In this document: one piece after another, positions 31,967-41,863 of the stretch
Position numbering within the stretch: the first letter of the stretch is position 1
Layout: each line of letters starts with the position of its first letter
Origin: JBDRHL01 sp043816955
GTDB lineage: Bacteria > Planctomycetota > Phycisphaerae > Sedimentisphaerales > CAYZTY01
DNA: 58,848 nt
Direction of reading: 5' to 3'
Assembly: GCA_043816955.1 (NCBI GenBank)
Contig: JBDRHL010000140.1
Location: forward strand, 1 to 58,848
Notes under the pieces: generated by a model
Database searches by the model: none
Seen by the model: the letters and a program-made list of their open reading frames with translations, nothing else
Told to the model about the DNA's origin: nothing
Made by a program: the position numbers and the translations under genes

Positions 31967-32807
31967 AACTGCTGTGGCAATCCTCGGCGGCAGAGGGATG
32001 CTTGGCACCGACCTGGTAGATCTCTGCAAAAAACAGCGTATCCCCGTAGCCGTTTTTGATTTGCCCGAATTCGATATCACCGACCGCCAGCAGCTCAGAA
32101 GGGCAGTCGAATCCTCCGATATGATCATAAACTGTGCAGCCTACACGGATGTCGAAAAAGCCGAGACCGAAACAGAGCTTGCATATCGTCTCAATGCCCA
32201 GGCAGTCGGTGAGCTTGGCCGGCTTGCTGCACAAAATGGCAAATGGGTTTTGCACATCAGCACGGATTTTGTCTTCGACGGGGCACTCAGCCGGCCCTAT
32301 CGTGAAACCGACCCGACAGGGCCGCTCAACGTTTATGGAAAAACGAAACTGGCAGGAGAAAAGCTCCTCATGCAAAGCCGCTGCGATCATTGTATTGTCC
32401 GTCTTCAGTGGACCTACGGCAAAGCGGGGAGGAATTTTGTCAAAAAAATCCTGGATCGGGCAAAGCAGGGCGGCCCCATCAATGTTGTTGATGACCAGAT
32501 CGGCACACCTACAGCAACAACCGCTGTTGCTAAGGCCGTCTGTGATCTCCTGCCGAAAAAGCCCTTTGGCCTGTTTCATTTTGCCGCTGCCGGCTACGCA
32601 AGCAGGTTCGATGTTGCAGAATTTATTCTTGACGAATCCGGCATCGATGTTAATCTGAATCGCTGCAGAACCGCCGACTATCCTACTGCTGCACAAAGGC
32701 CGCTTAACAGCCGGTTTGACTGCGGAAAAATCAGCGCCATTCTCGATCAGCCGGTGGAGCATTGGCAGGGGCCTCTGAAACGTTTTCTTGAGGAAATAAA
32801 TTTATGA
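31959..32807 (+). CDS. rfbD: dTDP-4-dehydrorhamnose reductase
   Basis: Short-chain dehydrogenase-type protein of 282 aa. NAD(P)H-binding GGRGMLG (~8-14), DITDRQQLRRAV, INCAAYTDVEKAE, DFVFDGALSRPYRE and the catalytic YGKTK (~127-131). It reduces the keto sugar to dTDP-L-rhamnose. The frame is open well upstream, but homology starts at ATG 31959, inside the end of rfbC. It overlaps rfbB by 4 bp. Confidence 0.92.
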   Translation: MAETAVAILGGRGMLGTDLVDLCKKQRIPVAVFDLPEFDITDRQQLRRAVESSDMIINCAAYTDVEKAETETELAYRLNAQAVGELGRLAAQNGKWVLHISTDFVFDGALSRPYRETDPTGPLNVYGKTKLAGEKLLMQSRCDHCIVRLQWTYGKAGRNFVKKILDRAKQGGPINVVDDQIGTPTATTAVAKAVCDLLPKKPFGLFHFAAAGYASRFDVAEFILDESGIDVNLNRCRTADYPTAAQRPLNSRFDCGKISAILDQPVEHWQGPLKRFLEEINL

Positions 32808-33817
32808 AAAGAATACTTGTTACCGGCGGTGCAGGATTCATCGGAAGTAATTTTGTCCGTATGGTTCTTGCGGAACAGCCCGCATGCTTTGTCGTAAACC
32901 TCGACAAGCTTACCTATGCGGGCAACCTTGAAAATCTCGCGGAATTTGCTGGCCATCCCAACCACAGGTTTGTAAAGGGAGATATCTGCGACGGCAAACT
33001 CGTCGAAAAGCTTATAGACCAGTACAAAATCGAGGCGATAATCAACTTCGCCGCCGAAAGCCACGTTGACCGCTCCATAAGCGAGCCAAAACGTTTTATC
33101 GAAACGAATGTTACTGGCACATTAACGCTGCTTGAAGCGGCACGCGATAAGAAACTCGAACGCTTCATACAAATATCTACCGATGAAGTTTACGGCTCAC
33201 TCGGGCCGGAAGGAAAATTCACCGAACAGACCCCGCTGCACCCCAACTCACCCTATTCCGCCAGCAAGGCCGCCGCCGATCATCTTGTTATGGCTTTCGC
33301 CCATACATGGTCTCTTGCCTGTAACATTACGAGATGTTCGAACAATTACGGGCCTTACCAGTTTCCCGAAAAAATGATCCCCCTCATGATAAATAATGCC
33401 CTTAACGATAAACCCCTGCCCGTCTATGGTGACGGTCTCCACGTGCGCGACTGGCTTCACGTTTATGACCACTGTACTGCCGTCTGGAAGGTTCTCACCG
33501 GCGCTAAGCCCGGCCAGATATACAACGTCGGAGGCTGTAATGAAAAACCAAATCTCGACGTCGTAAAAACTGTACTTACTTATCTGAACAAGCCTGATTC
33601 ACTCATCAGGCACGTAACCGACCGGCCCGGCCATGACAGACGCTATGCGATCGATGCGACAAAAATAATCACCCAGCTCGGCTGGAAACCGTCGGTTACT
33701 TTCGAACAGGGTCTGAGGAAAACGGTCGATTGGTATCTGGCCAACAGAAAATGGCTTGAAAATGTTGTTTCAGGCGACTACCAGAAATACTATGAATCCA
33801 TGTATGCAAACCGATAG
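32804..33817 (+). CDS. rfbB: dTDP-glucose 4,6-dehydratase
   Basis: Extended SDR of 337 aa. TGGAGFIGS (~7-15), FAAESHVDRSI, STDEVYGSLG with the catalytic Asp-Glu pair, YSASKAAADHL (~155), and NNYGPYQFPEKMIPL. It converts dTDP-glucose to dTDP-4-keto-6-deoxyglucose using bound NAD+. Last of the four dTDP-rhamnose genes in order A-C-D-B. Confidence 0.95.
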   Translation: MKRILVTGGAGFIGSNFVRMVLAEQPACFVVNLDKLTYAGNLENLAEFAGHPNHRFVKGDICDGKLVEKLIDQYKIEAIINFAAESHVDRSISEPKRFIETNVTGTLTLLEAARDKKLERFIQISTDEVYGSLGPEGKFTEQTPLHPNSPYSASKAAADHLVMAFAHTWSLACNITRCSNNYGPYQFPEKMIPLMINNALNDKPLPVYGDGLHVRDWLHVYDHCTAVWKVLTGAKPGQIYNVGGCNEKPNLDVVKTVLTYLNKPDSLIRHVTDRPGHDRRYAIDATKIITQLGWKPSVTFEQGLRKTVDWYLANRKWLENVVSGDYQKYYESMYANR

Positions 33818-33832
33818 ATAAGTCCGACTTCC

Positions 33833-34981
33833 ATGCAAAACGGCAGAATTGTTATTGCCAGAATCTGGTCAAGATATACAGGCGGCATTCCTTCAAGGGC
33901 TCCTGTTATAATGGGCCTTGATAAGAATCGCTTCAAAACCATCTGCATCTATCTGATGAAAAACAGCGACGAGCCGAACTTCTTCGAACAGGAGGGGCTG
34001 CAGACATATTACCTTTCAGGGAAGAAATTCCTTCGAATAATAAACCTCCCGATAATTCTTAAGCTCATCGGGATACTTAAAGACCGGAACGTCGACATCA
34101 TCCATGCCCATCGCCACCAGTCGATTACATACGGCAGCATCGCAGCCTTCCTGGCAGGAAAAGTGAAGGTGATTGCTCACGTTCACGGGCTTAATCGCAG
34201 CGCAAATTTCAGGCGGCGGCTCGTTAACCGCATATGGCTCAAAAGAGCTGCAAAAATCCTCACGGTAGGCCAGGCTGTCAAAGATGATGTCCTGCGATAT
34301 AATCCTGCTGTTGATTCGGGCAGGGTTATTAATATCGGCAACAGCATCGATCCGGCACCTTTCACTGATTTAAGTATGACCCACCAGCAGGCAAAACAAC
34401 GCCTAGGACTTGCGTCTGATTCCGTTGTCTTCGGAATGGTGGGGCGGCTTGCACCGACCAAAGGCTTGCCTTTCCTGATCGATGCCTTTCAAACCGTCAG
34501 CAAACACCTTCCGGCCTCGCATCTGATCCTTGTCGGCGACGGCAGGGAAAGACACCAACTGTATGCCCAGGCCCAGAATACACATTGTGCCGGTGCAATT
34601 CATTTTCTAGGCAAAAGACAAGATATTCCCCAACTGCTTCGTGCAATGGATGTTTTTGTGCTGCCTTCGATCGCCGAGGGTATACCTAGGGCAATGCTTG
34701 AAGCCATGGCCTCCGGAATCCCGTGCATAGGCACAAACGTCGGTGGTATCCCGGAAGTCCTCGATCAGGGACATTTCGGCAGACTTGTGCCGCCAAAGGA
34801 CTGCGTTGCCTTGGCTGATGCAATGATACAACTGGCCCAGATGCCCGCCGAGCAGCGAGACAACCTAATAAATACCGCTCGCCAACTCATCATCCGGAAA
34901 TATGCACACCAGAGACTTATCGATATACTTGAAAACCTCTACGAAGCCGAATACAATGCTGCTTCAGCACGGCATATTTGA
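33833..34981 (+). CDS. GT4-family glycosyltransferase
   Basis: GT-B fold glycosyltransferase of 382 aa. The N-terminal domain includes IIHAHRHQSITYGS and HVHGLNRS. The C-terminal donor domain has VGRLAPTKGLPFLIDAF, LVGDGRERHQL and the E-x7-E motif region PSIAEGIPRAMLEAMASGIPCIGTNVGG (~275-300). Probably adds a sugar to a surface polysaccharide intermediate; donor and acceptor unknown. Starts 15 bp after rfbB. Confidence 0.88.
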   Translation: MQNGRIVIARIWSRYTGGIPSRAPVIMGLDKNRFKTICIYLMKNSDEPNFFEQEGLQTYYLSGKKFLRIINLPIILKLIGILKDRNVDIIHAHRHQSITYGSIAAFLAGKVKVIAHVHGLNRSANFRRRLVNRIWLKRAAKILTVGQAVKDDVLRYNPAVDSGRVINIGNSIDPAPFTDLSMTHQQAKQRLGLASDSVVFGMVGRLAPTKGLPFLIDAFQTVSKHLPASHLILVGDGRERHQLYAQAQNTHCAGAIHFLGKRQDIPQLLRAMDVFVLPSIAEGIPRAMLEAMASGIPCIGTNVGGIPEVLDQGHFGRLVPPKDCVALADAMIQLAQMPAEQRDNLINTARQLIIRKYAHQRLIDILENLYEAEYNAASARHI

Positions 34982-35032
34982 CAATCGTGCGTTTAAGCAG
35001 GAAGCTCGATATCAAAAAGGACAACGACCATC

Positions 35033-35722
35033 ATGGATGTGCATCCTAAATATCCCCCTTGGCTGCCGGCATGTTTGCGAACCGGCTGGGGATTATCGCG
35101 AAAAATTAACAAGGTTTATTCGCAGCAGCTTGATCAGGCGGTGATCAATAATCTTCTGGCTGTCGAAGGTCACACTACACCCAGACAATGCGCCGTGCTC
35201 TTTTATTTCGCCTGTTCTCTGCCGGCCCCCGGAAGAATTGTTGAGATAGGTTCCTTCAAGGGAAAGTCGACCGTATGGATGGCTCAGGCCCTTAAGCTGC
35301 AAAAATCCACCGACAAAATCGTAGCCATCGACCCACACTTAAACACGGGCGACAGAAACATAGTGCCACAATACTTTGAAGAGTCCAGTTATGAAACCTT
35401 TCTGGGGAACGTATCCAAAACCGGCCTTACTCAATGGGTTCAACCCGTCAAAGAAACATCGAGGCAGGCTTCCGAAATCTGGAATGGGCCGATAAAACTG
35501 ATATTTATTGATGGTGCCCATAGATATGAAGACGTCCTGACCGACCTGACTCTCTGGGAACCATTTGTTCGAAAAAATGGTATTATAGTTCTTCACGATA
35601 CGAAACCAGGCAATAACTTTCCTGGCATTCGCAGAGCGATGAATGAATACCTTAAAAGCTCACCGCGTTTCAAAGAGATACTGCAGTTACTGAACATGAC
35701 GATATTTGAGAAACTTTTGTAA
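35033..35722 (+). CDS. Class I SAM-dependent methyltransferase
   Basis: Protein of 229 aa with a Methyltransf_24-type Rossmann domain: RIVEIGSFKGKSTVWMAQAL (motif I, ~66-85), IVAIDPHLNTGD (acidic end of strand 2), IKLIFIDGAHRYEDVLTDL, and GIIVLHDTKPG. It probably methylates a sugar or another polysaccharide precursor, given the surrounding glycosyltransferases. The stop is 4 bp before the next start. Confidence 0.8.
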   Translation: MDVHPKYPPWLPACLRTGWGLSRKINKVYSQQLDQAVINNLLAVEGHTTPRQCAVLFYFACSLPAPGRIVEIGSFKGKSTVWMAQALKLQKSTDKIVAIDPHLNTGDRNIVPQYFEESSYETFLGNVSKTGLTQWVQPVKETSRQASEIWNGPIKLIFIDGAHRYEDVLTDLTLWEPFVRKNGIIVLHDTKPGNNFPGIRRAMNEYLKSSPRFKEILQLLNMTIFEKLL

Positions 35723-35726
35723 GATA

Positions 35727-36662
35727 ATGCCTTCTGTCAGCGTAATAATTCCAACTTATAACAGAGCGGACGTTGTCGTTCAGGCCCTCAGCAGCGCCCT
35801 GAACCAGACTCATGGAGACCTCGAAGTTTTAATCATCGACGATGGCTCTACTGATAACACGCGGCCTGTCATTGAGGCTGTCAACGACGACAGGATCAGG
35901 TACTATTACAAAGAAAATGGCGGTGTCTCAAGCGCCCGCAATCTCGGAATAGCAGAATCCGACGCTCAATATATCGCCTTTCTTGACTCCGACGACATCT
36001 GGCCGGAAAACTTTCTCGGGACACTTCTTAACGCCCTCAGAAACAATCCCGGATACGGTCTGGCCTACGCATCGGTCGAAATCATCTCCAGCCGGGGCTT
36101 ATGTGCCACATCGCATCTTACGCCTTACTGCAAATCCGGCAGTATCACAATAGATTTGTTCAAAAAAGGTTTTATCTGGATTTCCACGGTTGTTCTTGCC
36201 CGTGATGCGTTGGCAGATCTGCGTTTCGACGAATCCTTGAAAAATGGCGAGGACTCCGACTTCCTGCTCAGGCTTTCACTGCAGACAAAATTCCTCTACG
36301 TTCCCGGCGCATCGATCAAAAGAACATCCAGCCCTGACAGCCTTTCATGTTCTGCAGGTATAAACTGCAATAGAATCCTCTCGCTGGAGAGATTCTATTT
36401 TCGCCTGGGAGGAAACAGGACCGTACCTGCCGGCACAGCCAGGCGCAAACTCAGTCATGCCTGCAGAAGAATCGCCAGGGAACATCACCGTGCAGGCAAT
36501 CTGGCAGCAGCAAGGTACTTGTATAAAAAGGCTTTTCTTTACTATCCGTTCGACCTGCGTCTTTGCGTTGGATTTGCGAAAACCGTTTTCAAAACCCGGG
36601 ACAATCAGCCGGCCTGGCAGATGCCCCCTCAGCTTGCTGATCCTGTTTGTTCGGAGATATAG
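35727..36662 (+). CDS. GT2-family glycosyltransferase
   Basis: GT-A fold protein of 311 aa: SVSVIIPTYNRADVVVQALSSAL (~3-25), IDDGSTDNTRPVI, NGGVSSARNLGI, then FLDSDDIWPENF with the metal-binding DxD-type motif (~95). The remaining ~150 residues include KNGEDSDFLLRL, the usual base region. Transfers a nucleotide sugar in polysaccharide assembly. ATG 35727 is preferred to an in-frame TTG overlapping the previous gene. Confidence 0.88.
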   Translation: MPSVSVIIPTYNRADVVVQALSSALNQTHGDLEVLIIDDGSTDNTRPVIEAVNDDRIRYYYKENGGVSSARNLGIAESDAQYIAFLDSDDIWPENFLGTLLNALRNNPGYGLAYASVEIISSRGLCATSHLTPYCKSGSITIDLFKKGFIWISTVVLARDALADLRFDESLKNGEDSDFLLRLSLQTKFLYVPGASIKRTSSPDSLSCSAGINCNRILSLERFYFRLGGNRTVPAGTARRKLSHACRRIAREHHRAGNLAAARYLYKKAFLYYPFDLRLCVGFAKTVFKTRDNQPAWQMPPQLADPVCSEI

Positions 36663-36665
36663 GCA

Positions 36666-37475
36666 ATGAACGTTGTTACCGCCTCTGATGATGGCTTTTT
36701 TCACTGTCTGAAGGAACTGGCATGCAGTGTCAAAAAATATTACGATAAGCCAATCATCGTTTACGACCTCGGCCTCTCAGAAGAACACAAAAAACAATTT
36801 GAGGCGGTCATAATCCCGATACAAATTGACGAAACTGTTGACCACAAAGGGACATCCCTTCTGTCTCCCGGCGGAATCCCGAGCACAAGAGCGACACATA
36901 AGCCGTTCTGCGTTAAACATTATTTCCAGTATTACACCGAGCCGATGATTTTCGTTGATGCTGATTGTCTCTTCACACAGAAAGTAGAAGAAACCGGCTT
37001 TGATGTCGGTGTTACCTATACGCCCCCCAGGAAAGGCAAAAGGGTGTATTATTATAACGGCGTTATAAATTCAGGCGTCATTTTCTTTAACACGCCGGCC
37101 TGTGAACTTGTGGACTGCTGGGCCCGGCAGTGCCGGAGAAAAGATACCACCGACCAGAAGGCTCTGTCCGATGTCATCGAGGAAACTGTGGTTCTACGGG
37201 ATTATAAACGCATACAACAATGGCACGGCCTGAAAATAAAGATATTCGACACCGCTGCTTACAACGACTTTCATCTGACCGGAAAAGGTAAAATACTTCA
37301 TTTTATTAATACAAAACATGACAAAGATATATATGAGCGGTTGATTGCCGGCTACAAAAAAGGCAAAGATATACGTGCAATGTTCCGTGAGATCAAAAGA
37401 GGCCGAAAATCCCGCCCTAAGATAATAAAAGAGAAATTCATTGCATTTTTTCAGAAACTTGGCACCGGTAATTGA
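36666..37475 (+). CDS. Putative GT-A glycosyltransferase (GT8-like)
   Basis: Protein of 269 aa. It begins with a strand-helix-strand (MNVVTASDDGFFHCLKELACSVKKYYDKPIIVYDLGLS), has PMIFVDADCLF with a DxD metal motif (~97-101), and YYNGVINSGVIFFNTP, the pattern of nucleotide-diphospho-sugar transferases with a retaining GT8-like fold. The tail is basic. Sugar specificity unknown. Four bases after the GT2 stop, hence the same operon. Confidence 0.65.
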   Translation: MNVVTASDDGFFHCLKELACSVKKYYDKPIIVYDLGLSEEHKKQFEAVIIPIQIDETVDHKGTSLLSPGGIPSTRATHKPFCVKHYFQYYTEPMIFVDADCLFTQKVEETGFDVGVTYTPPRKGKRVYYYNGVINSGVIFFNTPACELVDCWARQCRRKDTTDQKALSDVIEETVVLRDYKRIQQWHGLKIKIFDTAAYNDFHLTGKGKILHFINTKHDKDIYERLIAGYKKGKDIRAMFREIKRGRKSRPKIIKEKFIAFFQKLGTGN

Positions 37476-37487
37476 TATGGCTTGAAG

Positions 37488-38387
37488 ATGATAATCGTTT
37501 ACCTGAAAGGTGGTCTTGGCAATCAGCTCTTCCAGTACGCTCTCGGAAGACACCTCGCCGAAATACATAATACCGAACTTAAGCTGGATGTTTCCGCTTA
37601 TGGTTACTCCACCCCCCAGGCAGACACTTTCTGCGGCCTGCGCAAGTATGCCCTGCACCCGTTCAGCATAAAGGAAAACTTTGCTTCCAGAGAACAGGTT
37701 AAACAATTGACTGAAGTAAAGCAAACCGCTCTCCGGGAATGGCTGCATAATTTACTTCACAAGCACCCCCCAAGGCCCCGCTCGTTTATCTGCGGCAACT
37801 ATACCAGTTTCAACCCCGGTATATTGAAATTGCCTGACAACGTCTATCTCGAAGGATATTGGCAAAGTGAAAAATACTTCCTTGGCATCAGCCGAATCAT
37901 CCACAGGGAATTTGCCGTCAAAACCCCACAGAGCGGCAGGGACAGGGAACTAGCCGAACAGATGGCCTCGACTTGCTCGGTCGCTGTCAGTGTTCGCCGC
38001 GGCGACTACGCATCACAGCCAAAAAAGCAGCAGACTCACGGCCTTTGTGACAGGGATTATTATCTTCGCTGTGTGGAATTCATAGTTCAGAAACTGGCCA
38101 AACCGCACTTCTTTGTTTTCAGTGACGAAATTGCCTGGTGCCGTGAAAACCTGAAGCTGCCTTACCCGGTCGTATTCATCGATCACAACGGCCCTGATAA
38201 AATCCATGAGAACCTGCGTTTGATGAGTCAATGCAGACATGACATAATTTCCAACAGCACCTTTGCATGGTGGGGGGCATGGCTCAATCAAAATCCGGAC
38301 AAGATAGTCCTTGCACCTGAAAAATGGTTTGCCAAGGCGGATAAAAGCTCTGCGGATTTGCTGCCGGACAGATGGATCAAATTGTAG
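37488..38387 (+). CDS. GT11 alpha-1,2-fucosyltransferase-like protein
   Basis: Protein of 299 aa. N-terminal motif YLKGGLGNQLFQYALGRHLA; peptide motif I VAVSVRRGDY (HxRRxD-type, GDP-fucose binding) at ~165; motif II/III FVFSDEIAWCRENL and SNSTFAWWGAWLNQNPDKIV (~255-275). All are typical of GT11, which adds L-fucose in alpha-1,2 linkage to galactosides. It implies GDP-fucose synthesis elsewhere in the genome. ATG 37488 is chosen over an in-frame TTG two codons earlier. Confidence 0.9.
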   Translation: MIIVYLKGGLGNQLFQYALGRHLAEIHNTELKLDVSAYGYSTPQADTFCGLRKYALHPFSIKENFASREQVKQLTEVKQTALREWLHNLLHKHPPRPRSFICGNYTSFNPGILKLPDNVYLEGYWQSEKYFLGISRIIHREFAVKTPQSGRDRELAEQMASTCSVAVSVRRGDYASQPKKQQTHGLCDRDYYLRCVEFIVQKLAKPHFFVFSDEIAWCRENLKLPYPVVFIDHNGPDKIHENLRLMSQCRHDIISNSTFAWWGAWLNQNPDKIVLAPEKWFAKADKSSADLLPDRWIKL

Positions 38388-38429
38388 TCTGACGAGTTGT
38401 CGCAAAAATCTGAGAGAGAAATAACTTTT

Positions 38430-39824
38430 ATGTCAACTTCTATAAAGACGATGCTAAAGAAGCCTGAATGGGTGTTAATTTTTATCATCTGTATGCAGTT
38501 GTTTCTGTTGTTTTGTTATAATATGCACAGAACATCTAATTACGATGAGTTCGAGGCGGTACACACCTCATGGAAAATTCTCAATAACGAGAGAATTTAT
38601 GTTGACTTTTTCCAGCATCACCACCCTTATTTTTATTATTTACTGCTTCCATTTATCAAAATTTGTGGTGAAAACATCGGCACTGTTATCGTCCTGCGAA
38701 TATTAATGTACTGCCTCTTCACAGCCATTATCTGCATAACATATCTTATTGCCCGCAGAATCTCTGACAGCAAGGCCGCACTTACCGGAATCTGTCTGCT
38801 TTTAGCCGTGAGGATGTTTTATGAAAAAGGGCTTGAGCTGCGTCCCGACGTTCCGCAGACCCTTTTCGGATTGCTTGCTATCCTCATGCTCCTGATATAT
38901 ACTGAAAAAACCCGCTTGTATTACCTGGTGTATAGCGCCTGCGCCCTGGGTCTGTCTTTTCTTTTCCTGCAAAAAGCTGTGTTTCTGGTTTTCTTATTTG
39001 TGCTTGTCCTGGCATATGGTTCTTTCTTCGGAAAAATGCCTCGCACGGCGATTTTCTGGTTTTGCCTCTTTTTTGGCTTAACTATTATTCCATACTACGC
39101 TTATTTGTTTTTTACTGATGCCGTTAAGCCCTATTGGGTTTTCAACTGGCTTGTTAATATGAAGCTGCTTGAGAGGTATTCTGCTCTGACAACTTTGAGC
39201 AGGACAATTGAATATAGCCTTGCTGTGTGGCTGCTGTACGTCATAAGCATCCCTTTTATGCTCAGGCACAAAAGGCTGTTTACGATCCTTTTTTTTTCAC
39301 TGGGCATGATTTTTTCGCTGTTCTGTGCGAAGACACCGTACAGCCAGTATCTGCTGCCCGCTTTTCCGCTTGTTGCGATAATCGCCGGGATAACCCTTCG
39401 GAACCTTGTCGCAGGAAAGACGCTCATCTTCATTGTCATAATGGCGGCAGCTTTAGGCAAACCCGTGAATCATATTATCCGAGATCTGGCTCGACCTTCT
39501 GCCAGAGAGCGGCTTGATAAGGCGGCTTATGTTTTATCCATTACCTCACCTGGTGATTGCGTTTATGACGGCGATCGCCGTTTCAATCTCTTTCGCAGGG
39601 ATGTGGATTTCTTCTGGTTTTCCCTGGACCCTCAAACAGGAGCACTGGCTGCTTACAAAATGCTTACCGGATACGAGTATAATGTATGCGAAAATATCCG
39701 TCGCCTGAAACCGAAAGTTGTATCCACTAAATATGTGGATAATCTATGTGATGTAATTCATAGCGATTATCGCGCAGACGTATTGTATAATGATCTTTTG
39801 TGTTATGTAACGCTGGCAGAATAA
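38430..39824 (+). CDS. GT39/ArnT-like membrane glycosyltransferase
   Basis: Protein of 464 aa with 9-10 hydrophobic helices. The first periplasmic loop holds the GT-C acidic motif YDEFEAVHTSWKILNNERIYVDFFQHHHPYFYYLLLPF (~37-70), in the PMT_2/ArnT pattern. It likely transfers a sugar from a polyprenyl-phosphate carrier on the periplasmic side. ATG 38430 is preferred to an upstream in-frame TTG because the membrane helix follows directly. Confidence 0.8.
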   Translation: MSTSIKTMLKKPEWVLIFIICMQLFLLFCYNMHRTSNYDEFEAVHTSWKILNNERIYVDFFQHHHPYFYYLLLPFIKICGENIGTVIVLRILMYCLFTAIICITYLIARRISDSKAALTGICLLLAVRMFYEKGLELRPDVPQTLFGLLAILMLLIYTEKTRLYYLVYSACALGLSFLFLQKAVFLVFLFVLVLAYGSFFGKMPRTAIFWFCLFFGLTIIPYYAYLFFTDAVKPYWVFNWLVNMKLLERYSALTTLSRTIEYSLAVWLLYVISIPFMLRHKRLFTILFFSLGMIFSLFCAKTPYSQYLLPAFPLVAIIAGITLRNLVAGKTLIFIVIMAAALGKPVNHIIRDLARPSARERLDKAAYVLSITSPGDCVYDGDRRFNLFRRDVDFFWFSLDPQTGALAAYKMLTGYEYNVCENIRRLKPKVVSTKYVDNLCDVIHSDYRADVLYNDLLCYVTLAE

Positions 39825-39836
39825 GGAAATGTATGT

Positions 39837-40754
39837 ATGGTGGATTCTGAATTAAGCCGCAGGTCTTTGTACATCCGCGTGCCGGGAGGTTTCGGCGACA
39901 ATCTCATGGCAAGTGCGGTTATCGCCCGGATACATGTCGAATATCCCGATATGCGGATATTTGTCTGCACCAAACGCCGGGAAATTTTCCGGAATAATCC
40001 TCATGTCGCCGCAATTTACAATACAAGAACTCTGCTGAAACATAACATGTCGATTTACAATCGCTGCTGCACTTTTGAATATGCGACATATGACCGGATA
40101 CGTGAAGAAAAATCGCAAAAGCATCTTATCGACTACTTCTACGACTGTCTGCCTTTTGATATTCGCACCCGAAACTATACGCCGGAAATATTTCTTACCA
40201 GCCGGGAACGCTGCTATAAAGCCTCAAGGCTTCAAGGGATAAGCAGGCCGCTCATCGCGATCTCGCCCTATGCCGGAGCGACCACGAGGATACAGAATAA
40301 AATCTATCCGCCCGAAAAATGGCCTGCTGTTGTGGAAGGCCTTAAGAAGCATGGCTTTGCCGTGGTTCAGTTCGGAAGAAGAAAGGAAGGTCCCGTACTC
40401 AAAGGCGCCTTTGACTTTCGAAACATAGGTTACCGCAAATCTGCTGCTGTGCTGCTTCACTGTGACGCCCTCATTACACACGTCAGCGGATTCATGCATC
40501 TTGCTGCGGCGGTTAGCGTTCCGTGTCTGACGCTTTACGGAGGAGTCGAAGACCCGCGCATAAGCGGCTACCCTCAAAACCCTGACTTGACCGTATCCCT
40601 TGATTGTGTTCCCTGCTGGCTGGCCCAGCCATGCGACGATCCTCGCTGCAGAGAGCTGCTCAGTCCGGAAAGGATCGTTGATTCTGCTGTGCGGTTTGTC
40701 GAATCATCTGTAATAAAAAAACTGCCTCAGGGCAATCATAACAACTTCCTGTAA
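39837..40754 (+). CDS. GT9 heptosyltransferase-family protein
   Basis: GT-B protein of 305 aa of the ADP-heptose:LPS heptosyltransferase group: IRVPGGFGDNLMASAVIARI (~14-33), PEKWPAVVEGL, HCDALITHVSGFMHLAAAVSVPCLTLYGG (~222-250, donor-binding D-x-SG-x-HLA motif, here THVSGFMHLA), and a PxxC tail. Adds heptose or another sugar to the LPS core or a surface glycan. Last gene of the plus-strand operon; its 3' end overlaps the convergent GT4 gene by 19 bp. Confidence 0.85.
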   Translation: MVDSELSRRSLYIRVPGGFGDNLMASAVIARIHVEYPDMRIFVCTKRREIFRNNPHVAAIYNTRTLLKHNMSIYNRCCTFEYATYDRIREEKSQKHLIDYFYDCLPFDIRTRNYTPEIFLTSRERCYKASRLQGISRPLIAISPYAGATTRIQNKIYPPEKWPAVVEGLKKHGFAVVQFGRRKEGPVLKGAFDFRNIGYRKSAAVLLHCDALITHVSGFMHLAAAVSVPCLTLYGGVEDPRISGYPQNPDLTVSLDCVPCWLAQPCDDPRCRELLSPERIVDSAVRFVESSVIKKLPQGNHNNFL

Positions 40755-41863
40755 ACCGCCAGTGTTGCCGAGGCAGTCCTGCTCCACGAGAAATCTTTAC
40801 ACCGCTGCAAACCCTTAGCAATAAGCTGCTGACGCTTGGCCTCATTGCCGGCAAGTGTGATCATTGCCTGGGCAATTGATTCGGTGCTGAAGGGATCGAC
40901 GTACAGAGCGGCATCTCCGGCAACTTCCGGCATTGATGAACAGTCAGAGGTTATCACCGGCACGCCGCATGCCATCGCTTCGAGTATTGGCATCCCAAAA
41001 CCTTCGTAAAGACTCGCGAAGACGATCCCCTCAGCACAACACAGAATATCCCGCACACTATCCACCGGCCCGGCCATGACGACTTTCTCGCTCATTCCGC
41101 TAAGCTTAAGATCGTCAAATTCAGGATCGTTCCTGGGGGCATTACCGACGACGATAAGCTTGATATCCTCTGTAAATTGAGTACAACTAAGTTCAAACGC
41201 TTTAATTATCTGAATGATATTTTTTCTTTTGTCCGGCGAAGAAAACGCTATCAAGTATCGCCTAAGATCGGTCTTTAAGCTTGCGGATAACCTCTCTCGT
41301 ATAGCTTGCTTTTCCTGTTCAGACGCAGGCGTAAAAGACGGATCCGCTGCCAGGTGAACTACGTTTACCTTTTCGCATGAAATACCAAAGATGTTACACA
41401 AATCATCCTTGGTTGACTGCGACACCGTGATAAAGTGATCAGCGCCTCTTACAGCGGATTCGAACAACTCCAGCTTTGACCGTTTGTATAAGTCAGGCAG
41501 GACATATCGGCGAAGATCATGTACCGCCAGTATCCGGGCTTTGCCTTTTGCGGGCGGCATCAGGTGGTGAAAGCTGTGAAATATATCAAAATCACCTGTG
41601 AAATATTGCAGTGGGGGATAGCTGATATACCGCCAGTATCGCTCCACAAGCCGCATCTTCAGAGCTGTCGGCTTGAAGCTTGCCCAGTTACCCAGCCGTT
41701 GCTTTATCAGCCTGGCCTGTTCGTCAAACTGTCGCGAATAAAAAAGAACAAGCCCGGGTTTTTCTTCCAGCGATTCAAAACCTTTCAACAGATTGGTCCC
41801 GAAGGTATAAAAACCTGAAAATCTGTTTACCAGGACCGGATTCAGATCAAAGACAACTCTCAT
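40736..41863 (-). CDS. GT4-family glycosyltransferase
   Basis: GT-B protein of 375 aa: FHSFHHLMPPAKGKARILAVHDL, ITVSQSTKDDL, YLIAFSSPDKRKNIIQIIKAF, then FASLYEGFGMPILEAMACGVPVITSDCSSMPEVAGDAALYVDP (~290-330), the canonical E-x7-E donor-binding region of GT4. Terminal gene of the lpxD-lpxI-kinase-GT4 operon, overlapping the kinase gene by 4 bp. Probably extends the LPS core. Confidence 0.9.
   Translation of the reverse strand: MRVVFDLNPVLVNRFSGFYTFGTNLLKGFESLEEKPGLVLFYSRQFDEQARLIKQRLGNWASFKPTALKMRLVERYWRYISYPPLQYFTGDFDIFHSFHHLMPPAKGKARILAVHDLRRYVLPDLYKRSKLELFESAVRGADHFITVSQSTKDDLCNIFGISCEKVNVVHLAADPSFTPASEQEKQAIRERLSASLKTDLRRYLIAFSSPDKRKNIIQIIKAFELSCTQFTEDIKLIVVGNAPRNDPEFDDLKLSGMSEKVVMAGPVDSVRDILCCAEGIVFASLYEGFGMPILEAMACGVPVITSDCSSMPEVAGDAALYVDPFSTESIAQAMITLAGNEAKRQQLIAKGLQRCKDFSWSRTASATLAVYRKLL

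Noticed and set aside
31863..32762. A 299-aa frame antisense to rfbD
   Set aside because: Composition is shadow-like (Cys-rich, no domain) and the sense gene is unmistakable.
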